Assembly (NCBI GenBank): GCA_049317725.1
Contig: JBMOHS010000096.1
Span: 1-15,547, forward strand
Direction of reading: 5' to 3'
Length of the DNA: 15,547 bases
DNA from: CAIOZW01 sp049317725
Lineage (GTDB): Bacteria > Acidobacteriota > Blastocatellia > RBC074
Below the pieces are notes generated by a model. The model ran no database searches. It was not told the DNA's origin and worked only from the letters and a program-made list of their open reading frames with translations. Of the stretch, positions 1 through 6,682 are shown piece after piece. A program made the position numbers and the translations under genes. Within the stretch, counting starts at the first letter, position 1, and every line of letters begins with the position of its first letter.

Positions 1-605
1 GCCAGCCGGTAGTGGTGGAGCGCTTGGGCAGTGCGCTCTCACCGGCGAACCGGCTCCAGGTTCGCAAGCGGGGGCCGGGGACGCTCTACCTGACAGCCGC
101 CCTTGACTCGTATACCAGTGGGGATCCCATCCCGGCGGAGAGCCAGGGCCCTCTGCGCCTCACCCGAGACTATTTTCGCCTGCGGGTGGAGAGTGGGCGA
201 GATGGGGCCCCCCGTTGGAACCTCGAGCCCCTTACCGGGGTGCTGCGTTCCGGGGACTTGATCATCAGCCGCTTGACGCTGACGGGAGATCGCGCTCGCT
301 ACCTGCTGGTGGAAGACCCGATTCCCGCAGGCTGTGAGCAGGTCACCTCCGCCGCCGGCATCGACTGGGCGCTGGCCCCCGGCCCGTGGCAGGAGGGGTT
401 TCAACATCGGGAGTTTCGCGACCAGCGGACCGTCTTCTTCGTCGACTATTTTTCGGGCAAAGCGGTCTTTCAGTACGCGATGCGGGTGCAGATCCCGGGG
501 GAGTGGAAGGTGGCGCCCGCGCGGGGCGAGCGGATGTATCAACCCGAGGTCGAGGCCAATTCAGCGAGCGGCACATTCCAGATTGTCGATCGGCAGCAGG
601 AGTAG
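1..605 (+). CDS. Alpha-2-macroglobulin family protein, C-terminal end (5' truncated by window)
   Basis: The reading frame is open from the left edge (first complete codon at 3), so the true start lies upstream and only about the last 200 residues are present. The segment matches the C-terminal end of bacterial alpha-2-macroglobulins as I know them. It has a beta-rich stretch with RDYFRLR, then LVEDPIPAGCE (the family's conserved 'eDplPaGlE'), then a receptor-domain-like end with YAMRVQIPGEWKVAP and MYQPEVEANS. Such proteins are large periplasmic or lipid-anchored protease traps that protect the envelope. The thioester motif and bait region, if present, lie outside the window. A membrane-protein gene starts 43 bases downstream, and a gene with a transpeptidase domain follows that, recalling the known yfhM-pbpC pairing. 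Family assignment is fairly sure; trap type cannot be judged. Confidence 0.82.
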   Translation, partial: QPVVVERLGSALSPANRLQVRKRGPGTLYLTAALDSYTSGDPIPAESQGPLRLTRDYFRLRVESGRDGAPRWNLEPLTGVLRSGDLIISRLTLTGDRARYLLVEDPIPAGCEQVTSAAGIDWALAPGPWQEGFQHREFRDQRTVFFVDYFSGKAVFQYAMRVQIPGEWKVAPARGERMYQPEVEANSASGTFQIVDRQQE

Positions 606-648
606 CGGTCAGGCGCGGGCGGGAGCAATCGACGGGGGGAAGAAGAGG

Positions 649-1491
649 ATGAGCAAAGTGAGAGGGATCAAACGGGCTGGGAGCGAAGTTCTCACGTCGT
701 ATGGATCGGCCATCCGAAAGCTGGCTGGGAACTGGCCGACAGTCTTATGGCTCTTGTTTCTGTTCGGCGGTTGGTTGGGGACGCTCGCGCTCTTTGTGAC
801 GACACGCGAGGCGACGATCGGACAAGTGATTCTTGGACTGGTCGTCTCTCCATTGCTGGCGGTGGGGCTCTTCTTCCTGTTGCAGGCAATTGGGTTGAGC
901 GCGACGCGAGTCGGTGTGGGGGTTGGCTACAAATGGAAGCGGGCTCTGCCCGAGGCCGGGAAGATTGCGCTGGTGACGTTGCCGCTGGTCGGGGGGGCAG
1001 TTGGGATGGTCCTGGCGATCGAGTGGTTGGGAGAATGGGCCTTGGAGCGGGCGACGGTGAGTGAGGGCCCCCTCCGACGTTGGGTTCTGGGTGGCTGGGA
1101 TTGGTCGCAGACGTTTCTGCTCTTCTTCTTCTTTCCCCTCTGGTCGCTTCATTGGTGGCTGGCGGTTGTCCGCAGGGGAGTGGCGGGGAGCGTGCTAGTG
1201 CTGGGCCGGGTCTTGTTGGAGGCTTTCGCACCGGGTTCCATCGTGATCTACCTCTTGACGACAGGAGTCTTTGGGGGAGCCGCTTGGTGGCTGCTCTTCG
1301 CGCGTCCGGAGATGGCCGACCCCTGGTGGGAGTTGGCACTCTTTGGCGGACGAGTCACCGCGGCCCTGCTGGTGATCTTTCTTGGGTGGCTGCTCTTGCT
1401 CGCAGTGATGGGAGAGTGGACGGCGAGCCGGGAGTTATCGAGCCTCGATCGCGAAGCAGATCTGGCGCGAAGCAGATCTGGATGGAATTGA
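649..1491 (+). CDS. Polytopic membrane protein of unknown function
   Basis: I do not recognise a family. The ATG at 649 is preceded by a purine-rich site (GGGGGGAAGAAGAGG), which favours it over the much longer open frame starting at 334 inside the preceding gene. The 280-residue product has a short basic N-terminus and about six hydrophobic segments: roughly residues 31-50, 57-80, 108-130, 155-175, 200-225 and 243-262. A Phe-rich stretch (TFLLFFFFPLW) lies in the fourth. The arrangement suggests an inner-membrane protein working with the alpha-2-macroglobulin upstream or the murein-active lipoprotein downstream, but only the gene order supports this. The last eight residues (ARSRSGWN) come from a shifted frame created by a 16-bp tandem duplication. 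Without it the protein would end DGIERRGQP, with a stop overlapping the next gene's start. Confidence 0.75.
   Translation: MSKVRGIKRAGSEVLTSYGSAIRKLAGNWPTVLWLLFLFGGWLGTLALFVTTREATIGQVILGLVVSPLLAVGLFFLLQAIGLSATRVGVGVGYKWKRALPEAGKIALVTLPLVGGAVGMVLAIEWLGEWALERATVSEGPLRRWVLGGWDWSQTFLLFFFFPLWSLHWWLAVVRRGVAGSVLVLGRVLLEAFAPGSIVIYLLTTGVFGGAAWWLLFARPEMADPWWELALFGGRVTAALLVIFLGWLLLLAVMGEWTASRELSSLDREADLARSRSGWN
1450..1481 (+). repeat. Perfect 16-bp tandem duplication shifting the reading frame
   Basis: CGCGAAGCAGATCTGG occurs twice, back to back (1450-1465 and 1466-1481). Sixteen is not a multiple of three, so one copy shifts the frame of the membrane-protein gene, which now stops at 1489-1491. Deleting one copy in silico gives R-E-A-D-L-D-G-I-E-R-R-G-Q-P and a TGA at 1508-1510. 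That TGA would overlap the GTG start at 1507 as GTGA, a classic translationally coupled junction. The repeat and both frames are read directly from the sequence; that the single-copy form is ancestral is inference. Confidence 0.9.
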
Positions 1492-1506
1492 GAGGAGAGG
1501 CCAGCC

Positions 1507-4233
1507 GTGAGTGGGCGAGACGGCATCTGTCAAAGGGGGAGGGGACTGCTCGTACTGCTGCTGTTCCTGGGAGGTTGCGGTGGTGACGGAACCCCTGACC
1601 AGTCGACGGAGCGAGGATCCTCCCCCCCCCTCGCACTGACGCGCGAGGGGGTAGGAGAGCGGGCGCGTCGAGCCCTCGGGAATCGGGACGGAACGGTCCT
1701 CGTCATGGACCCACGCACCGGGCGATTGCTCGCCGCGGTCAACCCACGACTTGCCACTCGCCAAGCCTTCCCGCCGGGGTCGACGATCAAGCCTTTTCTG
1801 GCCCTGGCCGCGCTCGAATCGGGACGGATCCACCGCACGGAGAGGCGGAGGTGCCGTGGAGGGGAGCGACGGGAGACACGTAATCTCCTCTGCAGCCACC
1901 GTTCGTTTGCCAGCCCGCTGACGTTGACCCAGGCCCTCGCCCATTCCTGCAACGACTATTTTCTCGCTCTCGGAGAGAGGCTGGGGGAAGGGGCGACTCT
2001 CGGGTTCCTGCGTCGCTGGGGCTTTGGAGAGCCGACTGGGTGGAGCGCAGGAGAATCGGCTGGGCGGCTGCCACAAACTGGCTGGAGCCGCGAGGGGGCC
2101 CTCGGAACAGAAGCGGAGCTGCTCGTCACGCCGCTACAGTTGCTGCGCGGCTACCAGGGAATCGCCAACGAGGGCCAGCTCTGCCGACCCAGTGAGCAGG
2201 CACTCACTTGCGAGGCAGTACGGTGGGTTCCCCTGACGGAGAGGCATCGGTTGGATATTCTCCAAGGATTGCGGGCGGCGGTGAAGGAGGGGACGGCAAG
2301 TGCGGCACTGCCAGCCCTTTCGCGGACCACGAAGGATCGGGTTGTCCTGTACGGAAAGACGGGAACTTCCGGCGCCAGCAACCAATTTCGGACACAGGGA
2401 TGGTTTGTGGGGCTCCTCGCCCTGCCCGCAAAGTCGACCGCAACTGCCGGAGAGTTGAGCGCAGCGGCGGCACCGAGCTTTCAGTTGGCCGTCCTCATCT
2501 TTCTCAAGCGAGCCAGCGGTGCTGACGCGGCGGCGGTCGCCCGTCCCCTGCTGGCAGACTTGACGGAGGGGCTTCTCGTCGCTTCAGCCTCCCTTTCTGA
2601 AGCGGGACCAAGCGAGATGGACGACGAGGCAGGGACGATGGTCCGCCTTGGCCCAACCCCCGGGGGAGCGATCGTCCGCCTCCCGTTGGAGCGCTATCTG
2701 ACGGGGGTACTGCTGGGGGAGGTCGGGCACGAGACCGAGCTCGAAGCGCTCAAGGCACAGGCGGTCGTCAGCCGTACCTTCGCGCTCGGCAACCTGGGGC
2801 GCCACGCGACGGATGGGTATGACTTTTGCAGAACCACCCATTGTCAGGCCTACCAAGGGGGGCAGGGGCTGCCACCCCTGATCCGTCGGGCCCTGCTCGC
2901 CACCCGCGGGGAGTTGCTGGGGGGCAACGGGCAGGGTGGGCAGGGCGGGCCGGCAGAGGTCTATTTTCACGCGGCTTGCGGGGGACGAACGACCCATCCG
3001 CCGGCGGTGTGGGGGGGACCGGACTCCTCCCCGGCGCATTTACGGGGGGTGGAAGATCCGATCTGCGAGGCAATGGCCCCACGACAATGGGAGGATCGCC
3101 TCTCCCTGGCGGTGCTTGATCAGGCACTGCGAGGCCATTTTCGGACAGATCCGGGTGGGACGCTGCGCCGTCTCTGGATCGAGCGCCGGGACCGGACCGG
3201 GAGGGTCGCCTGGGTTGGCATCGATTCCTCTCGTGGAACCCGCCGTGTTCGTGGATGGGAGCTGCGATTGGCAGTGGGTCGGGCCCTCGGTTGGCAGCAC
3301 CTCAAGAGCACCTGGTTCGATCTGCAGCCAGAGGGGGCGGGGTATCGCTTTCGTGGAAAGGGATTTGGCCACGGTCTCGGGCTGTGCCAGCAGGGAAGCC
3401 ATCTCCGGGCGCGACAGGGAATAGGCTACCGTCAGATCCTTGCCCACTACTTTCCCGATACCGTTCTACAGATGGCTGCGTGGGAGAATCCAAGGGGATG
3501 GGAGCATCCGGATCCCCAGCGGTGGGTCGCTGCCCACCGCCCTCCAGAGCTTGTCAGGCCAAGCAGGGAAGGGGTTGCTTCCCGTCATCGGTTCCGCACG
3601 GAAGGGATCGAGTGGGATGTGCCAGCACGAATCGACACGAGACAGTTGGATCGGGCACGCCAGCGGCTGAGTGCGGCCCTGGTCGATCTCCGTCGTCGGC
3701 TTGCCGAGGCGGCCATGCCGTGGCCACTTCAGAAGTCCGTGCGCCTTCACCTTCACGAGACAACTTCAGAATTCATTCAGGCAACGGGCCATTCCGGATG
3801 GGCGACGGGAGTGGCCACGCGGGAGAGGATCGACCTGCAGCCGCTTCCGCTGCTCGAACGCCGGGGAGAGCTGGCGACAACGCTCCGTCATGAGCTGGCC
3901 CACGTCGTCGTCGAGCGACTGGCGTCGACTCCCCCCCCTCGCTGGTTGGCGGAGGGCATCGCCCTTCACTTTGCCGGACAAGGGCCACGTCTTCTCGCAT
4001 CTCTTCCCCACCGCTCGATTTCGACAATCTCCCTCAACCAGCTCGAAGCCCGGCTGGCCTCTCCTGCCACGACCCCAGCCGAGATGCGTCCGTTTCTTGC
4101 TGCCGCCTACCTGCGGGTGGCCTCTTATCGGAAGCTGCACGGCGAGTCTGCTCTCTGGCACCTCCTCACGGGCCCACCCAGCCGATTGGTCTCAATTGAC
4201 ACACCATGGTCCGACGTGTATAACACGGGTTGA
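1507..4233 (+). CDS. Predicted lipoprotein fusing PBP transpeptidase, SpoIID/LytB and HExxH peptidase-like domains
   Basis: This 908-residue protein begins with a signal peptide and lipobox (LFLGGC, Cys24). The GTG start has AGGAGAGG six bases upstream. Residues about 53-370 form a penicillin-binding transpeptidase domain with all three motifs: S92-T-I-K95, S147-C-N149 and K284-T-G286. No GT51 glycosyltransferase or pedestal domain is seen. Residues about 378-655 match SpoIID/LytB, a lytic transglycosylase that cleaves stripped glycan strands: PLERYLTGVLLGEVG with E405 as likely catalytic acid, then DFCRTTHCQAYQG (Cys441, Cys446), YFHAACGGRT (Cys491) and GFGHGLGLCQQG. Residues about 690-900 look like a gluzincin of the peptidase-MA type: H795-E-L-A-H799 and E816 in WLAEG. 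Murein cross-linking, glycan cleavage and a possible protease are thus combined in one envelope-anchored chain. Domain calls are from motifs; the combined role is inference. The last residues (SIDTPWSDVYNTG) overlap a strong promoter and look atypical. Confidence 0.9.
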   Translation: MSGRDGICQRGRGLLVLLLFLGGCGGDGTPDQSTERGSSPPLALTREGVGERARRALGNRDGTVLVMDPRTGRLLAAVNPRLATRQAFPPGSTIKPFLALAALESGRIHRTERRRCRGGERRETRNLLCSHRSFASPLTLTQALAHSCNDYFLALGERLGEGATLGFLRRWGFGEPTGWSAGESAGRLPQTGWSREGALGTEAELLVTPLQLLRGYQGIANEGQLCRPSEQALTCEAVRWVPLTERHRLDILQGLRAAVKEGTASAALPALSRTTKDRVVLYGKTGTSGASNQFRTQGWFVGLLALPAKSTATAGELSAAAAPSFQLAVLIFLKRASGADAAAVARPLLADLTEGLLVASASLSEAGPSEMDDEAGTMVRLGPTPGGAIVRLPLERYLTGVLLGEVGHETELEALKAQAVVSRTFALGNLGRHATDGYDFCRTTHCQAYQGGQGLPPLIRRALLATRGELLGGNGQGGQGGPAEVYFHAACGGRTTHPPAVWGGPDSSPAHLRGVEDPICEAMAPRQWEDRLSLAVLDQALRGHFRTDPGGTLRRLWIERRDRTGRVAWVGIDSSRGTRRVRGWELRLAVGRALGWQHLKSTWFDLQPEGAGYRFRGKGFGHGLGLCQQGSHLRARQGIGYRQILAHYFPDTVLQMAAWENPRGWEHPDPQRWVAAHRPPELVRPSREGVASRHRFRTEGIEWDVPARIDTRQLDRARQRLSAALVDLRRRLAEAAMPWPLQKSVRLHLHETTSEFIQATGHSGWATGVATRERIDLQPLPLLERRGELATTLRHELAHVVVERLASTPPPRWLAEGIALHFAGQGPRLLASLPHRSISTISLNQLEARLASPATTPAEMRPFLAAAYLRVASYRKLHGESALWHLLTGPPSRLVSIDTPWSDVYNTG
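1622..1630 (+). repeat. Nine-C homopolymer in the linker of the fusion lipoprotein gene
   Basis: A run of nine C lies in codons 39-42, between the lipobox and the transpeptidase domain. An eight-C run lies at 3931-3938, between the HELAH and WLAEG motifs. A one-base slip in the first run would truncate the protein before any catalytic domain. Slippage-prone tracts in surface-protein genes can give phase variation. Here it is only a possibility, and such runs are also frequent sites of sequencing error. Confidence 0.5.
4196..4224 (+). promoter_or_regulatory. Near-consensus sigma70 promoter inside the 3' end of the fusion gene
   Basis: TTGACA (4196-4201, 6/6) is separated by exactly 17 bases from TATAAC (4219-4224, 5/6). 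The predicted start of transcription is about 4231, at the stop codon of the fusion gene. It points toward the sulfate-type ABC operon, 410-460 bases downstream, and would give that operon a long leader. Alternatively it drives an unrecognised small RNA in the gap. It is the best-matching promoter I found in any gap of the window. Confidence 0.6.
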
Positions 4234-4525
4234 AGCTATGCCCTTCTCCAGTTTTGCACTCCCCGCCTCGTGTCGGACCGCCCATCTCCGTCGGATATTC
4301 CCCTTCTCGATTGGTCAGGAAGGCCCCGCGGAGAGAGAAACGGGCAGGGGAGGGGGAGGAGTTCAGATCACTTTTGAGAGGGGATTGGCAGACCAATTGA
4401 CGAACGAATAGAGAATGGATCAGGATCACATAGACGATCCACTGGCTGGCTGGGAGATATATTATTGGCAGTACTGCTCAGGTCAGGGGGAGTCCCCTTG
4501 TCATAAGCGCTCCTCTGTCTTGCCT

Positions 4526-4553
4526 CTGGTCGATCTCTCCTGGTCAATCTCCT
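4526..4553 (+). repeat. Imperfect 14-bp tandem repeat in the leader
   Basis: CTGGTCGATCTCTC (4526-4539) is followed directly by CTGGTCAATCTCCT (4540-4553), with 11 of 14 bases identical. A direct repeat of this spacing could be a site for a tandem-binding regulator of the downstream transporter operon, or a chance duplication. No regulator is identifiable. Confidence 0.35.
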
Positions 4554-4574
4554 TTCTGAATTCGCCGAGGATCT

Positions 4575-4623
4575 GATCCCATTTCTTCTACTCAAGTCTT
4601 GAGCGGGGGATCGATCACTCCCC
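4575..4623 (+). promoter_or_regulatory. Dyads upstream of the ABC operon: possible operator or attenuator
   Basis: CTCAAG-T-CTTGAG (4591-4603) is a perfect 13-base dyad, operator-like in size. GATCCC (4575-4580) can pair with GGGATC (4607-4612) around it. GGGGA (4606-4610) can instead pair with TCCCC (4619-4623). The last two pairings share bases and exclude each other, as in attenuators. Stems are only 5-6 bp and chance pairing is quite possible. The position, 65-110 bases before the first transporter start codon, is what makes it worth noting. Confidence 0.3.
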
Positions 4624-4687
4624 AGATCATCATTCGAATCGGTTGGGTGGAAAGCCAGGAGGACCCACCCAGCCGGGACAAAACCCA

Positions 4688-5770
4688 ATGAGCTGGAGCC
4701 AGAAATTAGATCGGAAGAGGCGGGTGGTGGCGAATCAGGGGCGTGATGGCCAAGCCCCTCTCCGCGTCTGGGCGTGCTGCCTGATCTGGATGGCGCTTCT
4801 GGGAGGGGGGTGTCGCCGGGAGTCGACCCACGATCGGGAAGCGGTCATCTCCGTCTACGGGTTCAGTGTCGTCAAGGAGCCGCTTGAAAAGGAGATCTTC
4901 CCGGCCTACCGTGACCAGTGGGCGCGCAAGACGGGGCAGGAGCTGACCTTTGCCGCCTCGTTTGCGGGGTCGGAGATGGTGACGAACCAGATCATTTCGG
5001 GGGTCGGGGCCGATGTGGCGATTCTGGCCATTGAGCGGAACGCTGACCGTCTCACCGAGACGCGCACGACGATGCATCGCTGGCGGGAGCTGCCTCACGC
5101 GGGGATTGTGCACGAAAGCCCGCTGGTAATCCTGGTCCAGAAAGGCAATCCATTCCGCATTCGGGAGTTTTCTGACTTGGGTCGCACAAGGCTCCGCCTG
5201 ATCCACTGCGATCCGATCGCTTCTGGGGCAGGTCAGTGGTCGCTTTTGGCCGTCTATGGCGCGGAGCTTCGCAGGATTGAGCGGAGCGAAGGCCGAGCTG
5301 ACCCGGCACGTGGCTTGGCGACCCTTCAGGCAGTCTGGAAGAATGTGGTCTCGACTCCTGGATCGGCCCGTGAGGCCCGGACGCAGTTCGAACGAAAAGA
5401 AGGAGACGCCCTGATCACGTATGAGATGGAGGCCTTGCAGTTGCTCGACAAATCCTCTGACTACGAGATGGTGATTCCTTCGACGACCATCTATTCTGAG
5501 CACCCCGTGGTGATCATCCACCATCCGGATCATCCGATGTCTCCCGCGAAGTTTGCGATTGTCGAGCTCTTCGTACGCTCCCTCTGGGAGCGACCCGCGC
5601 AAGAAGCGTGGGTGCGAGCCCATTTTCGTTCGGTGACGGACGACTCGCTCAATCGGTCATTTCGTCGGATCCCTTCCCCCTTTCGGGTCGCGGATTTGGG
5701 AGGGTGGCAGCGGGCCTATCCAGAGATTATCGAGGCAGTCTGGAAGCGGCAGGTGATGAACTGGAAGTGA
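4688..5770 (+). CDS. sbp: Sulfate/thiosulfate-type ABC transporter substrate-binding protein
   Basis: This is the extracytoplasmic receptor of an oxyanion importer, of the Sbp/CysP/SubI family. Family hallmarks in order: ISVYGFSVVKEPLEKEIFPAY, SFAGSEMVTNQIISGVGADV, VILVQKGNPFRIREFSDL, DPIASGAGQWSLLAVYGAEL, WKNVVSTPGSAREARTQF and GDALITYEMEALQLL. Length (360 residues from ATG 4688) is normal. The N-terminus has a hydrophobic stretch ending ALLGGGC, a plausible but imperfect lipobox. The start is uncertain. TTG 4643 has no site at useful distance; ATG 4688 also has a poor site; GTG 4727 has GGAAGAGG six bases upstream and would put the lipobox Cys at residue 29. A Tyr stands where enteric Sbp has its sulfate-contacting Trp (ITYEMEA versus IAWENEA), as I recall for SubI-like proteins. 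Sulfate is the likeliest ligand, but not proven. The permease gene follows after seven bases. Confidence 0.88.
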   Translation: MSWSQKLDRKRRVVANQGRDGQAPLRVWACCLIWMALLGGGCRRESTHDREAVISVYGFSVVKEPLEKEIFPAYRDQWARKTGQELTFAASFAGSEMVTNQIISGVGADVAILAIERNADRLTETRTTMHRWRELPHAGIVHESPLVILVQKGNPFRIREFSDLGRTRLRLIHCDPIASGAGQWSLLAVYGAELRRIERSEGRADPARGLATLQAVWKNVVSTPGSAREARTQFERKEGDALITYEMEALQLLDKSSDYEMVIPSTTIYSEHPVVIIHHPDHPMSPAKFAIVELFVRSLWERPAQEAWVRAHFRSVTDDSLNRSFRRIPSPFRVADLGGWQRAYPEIIEAVWKRQVMNWK

Positions 5771-5777
5771 GGGGCGA

Positions 5778-6662
5778 GTGGACTGGATGACTTGGGGTAC
5801 GAACAGGGAACAATCCGGAAGGTCCCGGCTATCGGCGAGGGATGGAGGGCCCATCTTGCCGACCTCGGTCGACTTGGCGCGCCCCGTCGGGATCTCGTTC
5901 ATTCTCTTCGCGATGGTTCCGCTGGTCATCCTGCCGCTCAGTTCGATCTTCATTTACGGATTGAGCAAAGGACCCGTCCATTTCTGGCAGGCGTTGATGG
6001 CACCGGCGGCCCTCTTCTCCCTCCGGCTCAGCCTTCTGACCAGCGCCATGGCGACGATCTGCAACGTCTTTTTTGGGGTGATTGCCGCGTATGTCATGAG
6101 CAAGTATCGCTTTCGGGGATCGACGGCGCTGATGATCACGATCAGCCTGCCGACGGCGATTCCGACTGCGGTGGCAGGGTTTGCGCTGTTGCTGCTCTGG
6201 GGGCGCAGCGGACTTCTCGGGCAGTTCCTCGAGCGGACCGAGTACCAGATCATGTTCACGACGGCGGCGATCATCCTGGCCAATATCTTCGTGACCTTTC
6301 CTTTGGCCTTCGGGGTGATCAAGCCGGCGCTCGATAACCTCGATACCAACTATGAGGACGCCGCGGAGACGATGGGGGCCTCGCGATGGCAGACGTTCCG
6401 GTATGTCGTCTTGCCGAGCCTCCGCGGGGCCATTTTGACAGGGGCGCTGCTCACCTTTGCGCGTTCGATTGGAGAGTTTGGGTCGACGATCATGGTCAGC
6501 GGGAACTTGCCGATGCGGACCCAGACCGCGCCGCTCTACATCTTCACCAAGTTCAACGAAGGAGATATCGAGGGGGCGAACGCGATTGCCGCCGTGCTCG
6601 CGACCCTCTCGTTCGTGATCTTCTCGGTGATTCTCCTGACACGGGGTCGGTTCGAACGATAG
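5778..6662 (+). CDS. Sulfate-type ABC transporter permease (CysT/CysW-like)
   Basis: The 294-residue inner-membrane channel subunit starts at GTG 5778, seven bases after the binding-protein stop, with GAGGGG just upstream; ATG 5787 is an alternative start. Hydrophobic segments fall at about 38-60, 80-106, 117-141, 158-182, 216-240 and 265-287, the usual six. The cytoplasmic EAA loop that contacts the ATPase is clear at about 193-215 (YEDAAETMGASRWQTFRYVV, then LPSLRGAI). The region SIGEFGSTIMVSGNLPMRTQTAP resembles CysT and CysW. The SLPTAIPTAVAG stretch looks more like CysT/ModB. Canonical sulfate importers use CysT plus CysW; no second permease gene is present here. The channel may be a homodimer, as in molybdate importers, or the partner may be encoded elsewhere. 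Confidence 0.9.
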   Translation: MDWMTWGTNREQSGRSRLSARDGGPILPTSVDLARPVGISFILFAMVPLVILPLSSIFIYGLSKGPVHFWQALMAPAALFSLRLSLLTSAMATICNVFFGVIAAYVMSKYRFRGSTALMITISLPTAIPTAVAGFALLLLWGRSGLLGQFLERTEYQIMFTTAAIILANIFVTFPLAFGVIKPALDNLDTNYEDAAETMGASRWQTFRYVVLPSLRGAILTGALLTFARSIGEFGSTIMVSGNLPMRTQTAPLYIFTKFNEGDIEGANAIAAVLATLSFVIFSVILLTRGRFER

Positions 6663-6682
6663 CCAGGCAGCGGGAGCAGTGC

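Larger units (their letters stand above)
4234..4687 (+). other. Gene-poor leader/intergenic region
   Basis: About 450 bases, visibly less GC-rich than the flanks, with no gene I can support. Two short + strand frames exist: 57 codons from ATG 4238 and 53 codons from ATG 4415. Neither has a good ribosome-binding site or a recognisable product. A small hairpin with an AGT triloop lies at 4484-4500 (GGGG/CCCC core), and further dyads lie at 4575-4623. I looked for hallmarks of 6S, SRP, tmRNA and RNase P RNA and saw none. If transcription starts near 4231, this stretch is the 5' leader of the transporter operon. Confidence 0.5.

Noticed and set aside
334..648. Long + frame extension upstream of the membrane-protein gene
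   Set aside because: It overlaps the alpha-2-macroglobulin end in another frame and reads as low-complexity Arg/Ser/Pro sequence; the ATG at 649 has a good ribosome-binding site.
3671..4411. 246-codon + frame overlapping the end of the fusion gene
   Set aside because: Arg/Ser/Pro-rich shadow of the HExxH domain with no recognisable motif; the in-gap part (from ATG 4238) lacks a ribosome-binding site.
4166..4429. 87-codon - strand frame across the gap
   Set aside because: No ribosome-binding site or family resemblance, and it overlaps the fusion gene and the promoter.
4470..4520. CAGGTCAGG segment resembling part of the SRP RNA motif
   Set aside because: The defining GGAAGGAAGCAGC-type continuation is absent on both strands.
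4415..4576. 53-codon small frame in the leader (begins MDQDHIDDPLAGWEIYYWQY)
   Set aside because: Not implausible in composition, but no Shine-Dalgarno sequence and no recognisable family; kept only as a note on the leader.
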